In this document: positions 57,340-64,000 of the stretch, in pieces
Layout: each line of letters starts with the position of its first letter
How positions within the stretch are numbered: position 1 is the first letter of the stretch
Source: Bactrocera neohumeralis
Lineage: Eukaryota > Arthropoda > Insecta > Diptera > Tephritidae
Length of the DNA stretch: 64,000 nt
Reading direction: 5' to 3'
Assembly (NCBI RefSeq): GCF_024586455.1
Contig: NC_065923.1
Span: 1,860,001-1,924,000 of the forward strand
Notes under the pieces: model-generated
What the model was told of the DNA's origin: nothing
The model's database searches: none
Seen by the model: the letters and a program-made list of their open reading frames with translations, nothing else
Made by a program: the position numbers and the translations under genes

Positions 57340-57855
57340 AGAAGGCCAGTTGGTGGCGTAGGCCTAAAAATTTACTAAAGAATTTGATTGAAATGGTTGA
57401 AAAGAATATTGTTTTCATATGTTTATATAGAAATAGAAAATATGTATATTGGAAATTAATCTTGGAGAGTGGCGAATCTGTCAATTATAGGCACGGGGTT
57501 CACATATTCAGTACCATTTTCACGCCCATCGTCCGGTTCCATTAACGACCTAACATAGCATCTCGCGAGTAAAATTTAATGTTTCTGACATAATTAGTTA
57601 TTGTTTTATTGGCCTTTTAGTAGTTTTGAACAGTACCGTTATATAGGGAATGAGCGGGGTTATCTACGTATACCAAGTTTCAGTTTGTTACAGTTACACA
57701 GACGGGCAGATAGAGTCACTTCTATTTCAACTAGTCTTGTCATCCTGATACCTAATATAACCCTACGTCTATCTCGAATAGTTTTAGGTGACACATACAA
57801 CCATTAGGTAAACAAAATTATTATGTTTTGTAGCAATATGTTGCAAGAATATAAA
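57340..57855 (-). mobile_element. HINE-B copy, degraded
   Basis: It lies about 130 bp from the complete copy and in the same orientation. Recognisable parts are 'aaatttaatgtttctgacat', 'ggccttttagtagttttgaa', 'gtataccaagtttcagt', 'agacgggcag' (array remnant), 'cacttctatttcaactagtc' and the end 'atgttgcaagaatataaaca'. The stem-loop end was not found, and the microsatellite has collapsed to one or two units. Confidence 0.65.
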
Positions 57856-60645
57856 CATTGAGATATGTATGTATGTCGATTCCGGTTATGTCGTATTAAC
57901 TAAATTTTATATTTCAGTTATTTTAATGAATTAAAGCCATGGACAATCGTGTATCGGATTGCGTTTGTCGACGGTCCACTTCGTTAACAAAAATAACAAC
58001 CAAAATGTATGCCAATATCTTTACTTACCTATAAGATCTTCGTTGTTAAGAGAGAAGAAAAGAGACAAATTTGCTACGACCCAGAAACTTTCACTGTGTG
58101 ATTTATGTCACCTAAATAGTTACATATATGTATGTTTGTTCAATCATCCCATTGCAATCGAAATCACTGGAAATTGCAAAGCTATCAATAATGCCCAAGT
58201 GGAATCCATTTTTGGATCGAACTTTTAACCTAACCTTTCTAATTGAATCTATTTTGAATAATGTTGATCGCATATACTTACAGGTGTTTTGAAAGATCAT
58301 TCAGTGATCAAGTGTATTGAAGAATTTTCATTCACTATTTAAGCTACGATTTCTTAAATGCAGATGGATTAATTACTTGTATAACAGTGAGCAGTCTACT
58401 CTTTGGGAAGCTCACAGATCCTCAGGAAAGGTTTTTTAAGGTAATATTTAACTGCTCTTGAATAGACGAAATTTTCTTGAGTTATTTCTGCAAAACTTCC
58501 AATCTTCCGAAGGAAAGTTTACATACATAAGTATATTGCAAAGTGAATTTTCGAGTTCCACTATCATTAAAAATATTACCAGAAGTACGTATGAATCCTT
58601 ATCTAATTAGTATGCTTAAAACGAAAATGTTTTTAATTAATAACTTTCTAAATATTTTGTTTTTTGCTTTCACCCTTTAGTGAAGCCTGGTGCTACTGAT
58701 GTCCTTTCAATACTTAGTAGTCTCTCTCGGTCTTAGCAACCTGAATTGGTTAAAAAAATTTCAGTATCCAATGAGGCCAAGATCTTAATAATAGGTCAAC
58801 GGCTTCAAACTTATGTTCCTTGCATACACATAATATATCACTCGAGTCTACTTAACTCTTGATTTCCTCTCCGCATTTTCGCATGGCAATAAACACTTAA
58901 TTCACTTGAGCTGTCGTTGTTTCACACACATAAATAACCATTTAAGGCTTCCATTCTAAATGTGCATAAGCATAAATAAGAAACAGTTGCAAATAAATTG
59001 AATAAACGGAATTAGATATTCGCATGTGATAACTCAATTAATTTAAAAGGTCAAAAGAGCGCCAACGGGTAATTGAAACTAACACTATGACATTATCTTG
59101 GTCATTAGTGTCACGATGCGGCCTGAATGCATACTTCCGCACACACACCATACATACTTATAGAGGAAGCGAAAGCGAGAGTTAAATCCAGAGTGGGATC
59201 AAGAGATTGGCGGGGGTGAAATGAAGTGGCGAAGCAATAGTAACAAAAGCAAATAAAATCGAAAATTTAAAGTGGTCAGTGGTTATTGCGAGCATAATTA
59301 GAACAGCGAGCGAATGCTTATACGCACACATACACATACACATACTTATGTACATGTCATATTAACGGTGTGTACTTATATCAGAGCAGTAGGAAGCCTA
59401 GAAGGGTGCCACATACTGTTTCAAAGCGCAGCAGTTCTTAGTGCAAGCATACATTTAAATGTGCCCAAGCAAGGATGTATAGTATGCATCTATGTGTGTG
59501 TGTGTGCGTGCTCATAAATGAATTTCCGAGAGATATCACAGCTGCGCCGCACAGCTAAAGTATTTCGCATTTAATTCAATTAAGCACATATGTATATTCA
59601 TATTTGAGCAGCTTTGAATCAAGCTCGCACACACACACTCACCCACCTACCACTTACTGTGTGTGTGTGGCGCGCGTTGTTTAGCAGGACAACCAAGCCT
59701 TGCGTGCAGCACTGCTTGTCATCCATCCATTACAAGTGCCTGAGGCATTTCTCGTTATTTACACTGTGTTGTTGTGCTGCCTCTTGTTACCTGCTACCGT
59801 TAGTCCACGCTGGCAATACCACAAAAGTGCTATTACACATACATACATACATATTGCTGGTTGTTTCCTTGTCAGCACATGATCATGGCATAGCACCCTT
59901 ATGTATAACACAGCACGAGAGCGCGATGCATTAGCGCGCACTGCCCCAATCGGGAAGCGGCAAGAATTACACGTCCAATGAAGTTTGTTTTTTTGACTTC
60001 CACACGCCGCGTGTGGACTTCCATGTGGCATATGGCCAGTGCGCGCTGGTTTATAAGTGTAACGGATATGGTGCATCAGCAAATGCTCCAACATATGCAA
60101 AGATATGTGTACGCACTTATGAATGCATCACTCGACCTGCCACTCAACGCTACAACAAGTGGCTTAAACCGATATCCGGTGTTGTATGATTGAATCACTG
60201 CTGGCATATTAATGCCTGTTTGTTTGTGTGTTTACATTGTATGCGTCGGAATACTCATGCTTTCGTGCTGTCAACACCTCTGTTTAGGCAGTTGGCCATC
60301 CGACAGGTTGGTCACAGTGCATGCCCACCGCTCGCAAGTGCTGAGGTAAAGTCACTTTGCTTGTGGCATGTTTGGTATTACGCGCATAATTGAAAGTTTT
60401 CATTTCATTTTCCCCCCTTCTCCATATAGTGGTGAACGTATGTATACTTAGTGGAGCTGCTGGGAGCAACAGCCAGGCAGGTTTGAATGCCGTTTTCTGT
60501 GAAAGCTCCCATGAGACACAAATTAATTTGTATTATCCAAAAAGTTACTTTTTTTTGACTAAAAAGTTATACAATATATTTTTCAGAAAACAGTCTTACC
60601 AAATGAAGAGTGACAAAATATGTGTCAATATATATTTTCAGCTTA
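57856..60645. other. Non-coding stretch with CA/TG-rich GC-richer island
   Basis: No gene recognised. The island at about 59100-60500 holds a CA/TA-rich run at 59323-59345, (TG)n near 59492-59507, CA near 59627-59640 and (CATA)n near 59838-59851. Overlapping frames on both strands (59614-59934, 59759-60100, 59978-60193) have no domains. Confidence 0.4.
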
Positions 60646-60649
60646 TTCC

Positions 60650-61024
60650 AGCTCGCTTCAATTTGATGAGTTGTCGTCGCGAGTGTTCCGCTTATAATGC
60701 AGTCCATTCCGATCCCACCAAATACTAAGGATTACATTGGCGTCATGGATATTCGACTTAACCGTTGTCTTTCAACGTTTCTTTGCTTAGTTTAGTTTAT
60801 ATGGCACCCAATTTTCTTGCTTTTTAATGAATCCGTCTAAAAACACATTTTGAAATGGCTGCTTGAGTGACTCGCAAGGACTCTGCAACCTCTTTTTGTA
60901 TTTGGAAATAATCTTTAGAGAATAATGATTTCCCTTCCTCATCTTCAAATATATTTGGCCGTCCAGAACGATCTTCGTCTTCTAAGTCAGCACTTCTAAA
61001 TCGAGCAACCACTTTTGATGCGTT
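60650..61024 (-). mobile_element. mariner transposase, internally deleted
   Basis: The minus strand reads 'VARFRSADLEDEDRSGRPN' and 'EVAESLRVTQAAISKCV', the linker and second helix-turn-helix. After a frame change comes 'GFIKKQENWVPYKLN' (the WVP motif before the catalytic domain), then a jump to 'SNIHDANVILSIWWDRNGLH'. The segment between WVP.L and this point, which should hold GDE.W and the first catalytic Asp, is absent. The second and third Asp motifs were not found beyond 60650. Subfamily features ('DEDRSGRP') differ from the 47/49-kb copies and resemble the fragment at 6685. Confidence 0.8.
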
Positions 61025-61429
61025 CTCTCAACTAGAGAATTTGCACTATAAACTTGAGCTAAATAATAGTATACTTGTATAACAGCAATTATACCAATAG
61101 GCTTTGCACAGCGACCTATGATCTATTGTGCTCTCGTTTCTATCTATATGATCCCAACGGCCCAGCACTTCCAGGAACTTGCTGAGTTTCTTTCTACAAA
61201 TCGCTGGACAATCTTCAGGTGTTCTAGAGGTTCAGGTTCCATGTCGTTAAACCAGCAGTTTGCACAAGAGGTCATGCCCATGGAAGTTGATTATATCTCT
61301 AAACCTTGCTAGGTTGTCATCTTTCTATAGCAGCTTAGCATGACACATTCATGTTGCTGTGGAGAAGGGCCAGTGGTGTGTCCTCCCCTAAGGCCTTCAT
61401 TTGTTTAAAGGACATTATCCTCCCTTAAC
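61025..61429. other. Probable downstream part of the reverse-transcriptase fragment
   Basis: Minus-strand translations around 61100-61420 contain scraps that could continue the retroelement ('KFLEVLGRWDHID' and others), but I cannot align them with confidence. No other feature is seen. Confidence 0.3.
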
Positions 61430-61980
61430 CATCAGCAACATGGTATATTTCGCTGCCTGTTTCATCACTAGACATACCACCGTAAGGATTAGTCAAATGT
61501 GAGGCTTAGAAATTTTACCTCCTTAGACCCCTCCAACTCTCTGCCACTAAGTGTTAGGGACCTCAAGCCCGTAAGAGATCTTACTTTTGTCAAAGGAACG
61601 ACGTTTGTTTTTGACAGGACTGTCAACTACTGAAGCGTCTTAGGACTAAATCGAGGAGAGTATTCTCAAATTTTCCTCGTGCAATTATGACAATGTCATC
61701 GGCATACTCCTTTGTGAGCAGCTCAAGGTGTCCATTTATTACTAGGCTCCATAGTTAGGGAATAGAACTCCACCATATGGACAGCCCCTCATAGTACCAA
61801 GACGAATCTTTCTCTCCCTCACAGTTTTCTCCAGGGCCCTGATGACACTTGCGTGGGTCGCATTGCCAAAAGCAAGGAAGCTTGAGTTGTGCTACAATGA
61901 CTCTCGGCCTCTGTTTTCTTCGGAGTAAAATAGGTAAGAACTTCCCCCAAACAATTTTTACATGTACAACATTAGGCATA
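61430..61980 (-). mobile_element. Non-LTR reverse transcriptase fragment
   Basis: The minus strand encodes, in broken frames, 'AFGNATHASVIRALEKTVRE', then 'RGCPYGGVLFP' (the G.PQG....P motif with Y for Q) and, one frame over, 'LWSLVINGHLELLTKEYADD'. The latter includes the catalytic YADD at 61695-61706, and 'IVIIARGKFENTLL' follows. Residues past it ('GLRSLTLSGRELEGSKEVKF', then 'LSLTFD') fit the thumb/connection region. Internal deletions and stops make it inactive. The element is probably of the same R1/LOA/I-like group as the C-terminal fragments at 18.2, 30 and 42 kb, but no overlap proves it. Confidence 0.75.
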
Positions 61981-62565
61981 GTTGAATGAAAAAAAAAAAT
62001 TATTGTTGCTTACTCTGCAAATAAACAACATACATATATGTATGTACTTTGAGTGCTTTTTAATAATATTTTGTGAAGTAAAATATTTTTGGCTCAGTAT
62101 TATTTTAAGTTCCATAACAATAATTATATTTCGTTGAAATTGGAAATTTTAAAAATTAATTATTTTGTATGTAATTGAATTCCATTTCGGAAGTATTATC
62201 AATATTTTATGAATAATATTTACTAACTCTCTCTACAAATGTAAATGATCGCCATCATATTCCGCACAAACATTTCACAATACGCTGCACATAGAAGTGT
62301 GTATTTACGCATCCATACACACAATGGCTTTGTTTTGGAAGCGTGATTGCGTATGTGTAGACCTTTATTCTTACTCCGATACGGCCTTCAAATCATATTT
62401 CTAGCATGCACTTATGTGTGTAGTTATGCTGGAAATTCATATGTATATGTATTCCTGTAATTATGTAGGCATAAGAGACATTGCGAGGAATGCCATTAAA
62501 TCAACAAAGAGGCAAAGCTAAATTATTAGCATATTTGGCGTGCAAATGCTTGCGTAGCATGTAGT
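61981..62565. other. AT-rich non-coding stretch
   Basis: No gene or recognised repeat. It holds 'acatacatatatgtatgtac' near 62030 and an A-run at 61989-61999. Confidence 0.5.
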
Positions 62566-62703
62566 CATAGCATTATTAAGTACGCAGATGACTAAATCAT
62601 ATCAGAGATATCTCGTTCATACAAACATTTATAACTGACTCTTGTTTCACTTTGGTACTTCATTAATGAAATTAGTAGCAGCTTTCGCTCTGCAACCGTA
62701 TAT
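62566..62703. repeat. Direct repeat, short copy
   Basis: Starts 'catagcattattaagtacgc' and is nearly identical to the start of 62804-63010 through 'gactcttgtttcactttgg', then 'tacttcattaatgaa' and 'tttcgctctgcaaccgtata'. It lacks a ~24-bp stretch after 'tttgg' and a ~45-bp stretch after 'aatgaa' that the second copy has. Confidence 0.85.
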
Positions 62704-62803
62704 TTGGCGGCGTAGAAACCGCTTAAATTATAGCCGAGTTGTCGTTTCTTCTTCTCGCTACGTGGCGCCAATTGGATATTCCAAGCGAAGCCAGGTCCTT
62801 CTC

Positions 62804-63010
62804 CATAGCATTATTAAGTACGCAGATGACTAAATCATATCAGAGATATCTCGTTCATACAAACATTTATAACTGACTCTTGTTTCACTTTGGGAGAAAG
62901 CAGAACTAACGGCGCGGGTACTTCATTAATGAACTATTTTCTCCAAAAGCAGGTTGAAAGCAGGGAAAAAGTCGCCTTAGTAGCAGAACTTTCGCTCTGC
63001 AACCGTATAT
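62804..63010. repeat. Direct repeat, long copy
   Basis: Homologous to 62566-62703 with an offset of 238 bp, plus two extra segments: 'agaaagcagaactaacggcg' (from about 62895) and 'ctattttctccaaaagcagg' onward (from about 62933). On the minus strand the second segment encodes 'GDFFPAFNLLLEKIV', a reverse-transcriptase core motif. Confidence 0.85.
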
Positions 63011-63331
63011 ACTACCAAATAAATTTATCTGAATGTAAGCTTGAAAGTGAAAACGGTGGGCTTTAATTTTCAACAATACGCTCCCTTATATGCGATGTTG
63101 AAGAATCCCACGGGAAGATCACATTTTATGGATTGGGCATAGCACATGCAAAGAAGCTGATGCATGCTCCTTATCAGTTCTTCGCCGCCGTAAACGTTGC
63201 CGCTTTGTTGTTCTTCAGGCGGGCAATTGCTATTCGAACTTCTTCATGGTCGGGTAATGGAACGTCTGCTCCATCGTCATCGATTGGGGAATCGGGTTCT
63301 CCTTCTCCTGGTGTTGTGCGTTCATAGCAGG

Positions 63332-63682
63332 CTAGAAGTGTTCCTTCCATAATTTAACTATGCTCTGGATATCAGTGACTAGATCACCTTTGGGGGTTCT
63401 ACAAGAGTACGCTCCGGTCTTGAAACCTTCCGTAAGCCGCCGCATTTTTTCGTAGAATTTTCGAGCATTACCCCTGTCGGCCAGCTTATCAAGCTCTTCG
63501 TACTCACGCATTTCAGCCTCTTTCTTCTTCTGTCTACAAATGCGTCTCGCTTCCTTCTTCAACTCTCGGTATCTATCCCATCCCGCACGTGTAGTGGTCG
63601 ATCGTAACGTTACGAGGTAGGCAGCCTGCTTTCTCTCCGCTGCGACACAGCACTCCTCGTCGTACCAGCTGTTCTTTTGCAC
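63332..63682 (-). pseudogene. Endonuclease-RT linker of RTE-like ORF2
   Basis: 116 codons from an internal Met, but the frame is open further upstream, back to about 63950, so the Met is not the true start. It is Lys/Arg/Glu-rich and probably helical ('RELKKEARRICRQKKKEAEM'), as is usual between the endonuclease and reverse transcriptase of non-LTR elements. It ends at a TAG just after 'IVKLWKEHF', where intact elements continue into the reverse transcriptase. The continuation is in another frame. Confidence 0.75.
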
Positions 63683-64000
63683 TTTCCGAAAACCAATGGT
63701 TTCGGTTGCAGCTGTGCGTAAGGAGTTTGAAATGCCGTCCCACAGTTCCCTTATACCGAGTTGTTGACGAGTGCTCTCAGAGAGCAGGAGTGCAAGCCGA
63801 GTAGAAAATCGTTCGGCTGTCTGTTGTGATTGCAGCTTCTCGACGTCGAACCTTCCTTGTGTTTGGTGGCGCGCGTTTTTTGCTGCACAGAGGCGGGTGC
63901 GAATCTTAGCTGCAACAAGATAGTGGTCCGAGTCGATGTTAGGAGACGTGTCTTCCGTCTATCACAACATGATCGATCTGGTTGGTAGTTTTTCGATCCG

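Larger units (their letters stand above)
62700..64000 (-). mobile_element. RTE-like non-LTR retrotransposon, rearranged, runs off the window
   Basis: On the minus strand, from the window edge: endonuclease remnants 'NQIDHVVIDGRHVS' and, after a small deletion, 'NIDSDHYLVAAKIRTRLC'. Next is a linker, open from about 63950 to the stop at 63332, with 'FRKVQKNSWYDEECCVAAER' and 'GNARKFYEKMRRLTEGFKTG'. One frame over come the start of the reverse transcriptase, 'EVRIAIARLKNNKAAT', then 'GGEELIRSMHQLLC'. Further on are an RT-core scrap, 'GDFFPAFNLLLEKIV' (near 62945), and a C-terminal scrap, 'EKDLASLGISNWRHVARRR' (62740-62803). An SDH endonuclease motif followed by this linker fits RTE/CR1-type elements; RTE is my best guess. 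The N-terminal endonuclease lies beyond 64000. Confidence 0.75.

Noticed and set aside
62642..62833. Plus-strand frame ending SIIKYADD, suggestive of a reverse transcriptase active site
   Set aside because: No other RT motif lies in this frame, and the surrounding RT remains are on the minus strand. Kept only as a rearrangement clue.
1..64000. CRISPR arrays, bacterial operons, riboswitches, integrons or phage genes
   Set aside because: No regularly spaced repeats with unique spacers, no long ORFs, no Shine-Dalgarno pattern; composition and repeats are those of a fly genome.

Overview
The window is eukaryotic, AT-rich, mostly non-coding DNA, almost certainly from a fly. The best guess is a tephritid fruit fly of the Bactrocera/Zeugodacus type. 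This rests on recognised repeats: DINE-1-like Helentron-associated elements with GTCY-type microsatellites and ~154-bp tandem units, many decayed mariner transposases, hAT and P-like DNA elements and non-LTR fragments. The species call is inference from remembered family appearance, not from a search. No bacterial or phage signature, CRISPR array, rRNA or tRNA was seen.

I found no intact host protein-coding gene. Nearly all open frames are under ~120 codons, lack recognisable domains and fall by chance in GC-richer or microsatellite-rich islands. The open frames with recognisable protein similarity are all transposon remains. The window reads as intergenic or long-intron sequence. AT-rich stretches alternate with GC-richer islands (about 5.0-5.6, 7.4-8.6, 9.4-10.1, 16.4-17.5, 27.4-27.9, 32.2-33.0, 36.8-37.9, 40.2-41.8, 43.1-43.7, 44.9-45.4, 50.8-51.5, 53.3-54.3 and 59.1-60.5 kb) that could hold enhancers, untranslated exons or lncRNA.

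Layout. 2.2-3.7 kb: a HINE-B copy and a well-preserved HINE-A. 6.7-7.1 kb: a mariner N-terminus next to a HINE-A tail. 11.4-12.1 kb: an internally deleted mariner. 18.2 kb: non-LTR C-terminus. 19.8-20.3 kb: mariner C-terminal part and a solo mariner 5' end. 22.36-22.99 kb: a HINE-A split by a hAT-like MITE with perfect 8-bp target duplications. 29.0-30.8 kb: perfect 27-bp inverted repeats bracketing a non-LTR RNase H/C-terminal fragment. 30.9-31.4 kb: another deleted mariner. 38.04-38.11 kb: a miRNA-precursor-like hairpin. 42.2-42.6 kb: minus-strand non-LTR C-terminus. 47.03-48.90 kb: a mariner into which a P-superfamily-like element (THAP fragment, long inverted arms, 8-bp target duplication) has inserted. 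49.20-50.46 kb: an end-to-end but dead mariner. 52.0-52.5 kb: another mariner C-terminus. 56.3-57.9 kb: two HINE-B copies. 60.6-62.0 kb: mariner and reverse-transcriptase remains. 62.6-64.0 kb: a rearranged RTE-like non-LTR copy that runs off the window.

No new multi-gene system is present. The most notable content is the nested insertions with readable target duplications, repeated loss of the same catalytic segment from several mariner copies, two HINE families sharing a terminal stem-loop, and one unexplained hairpin.
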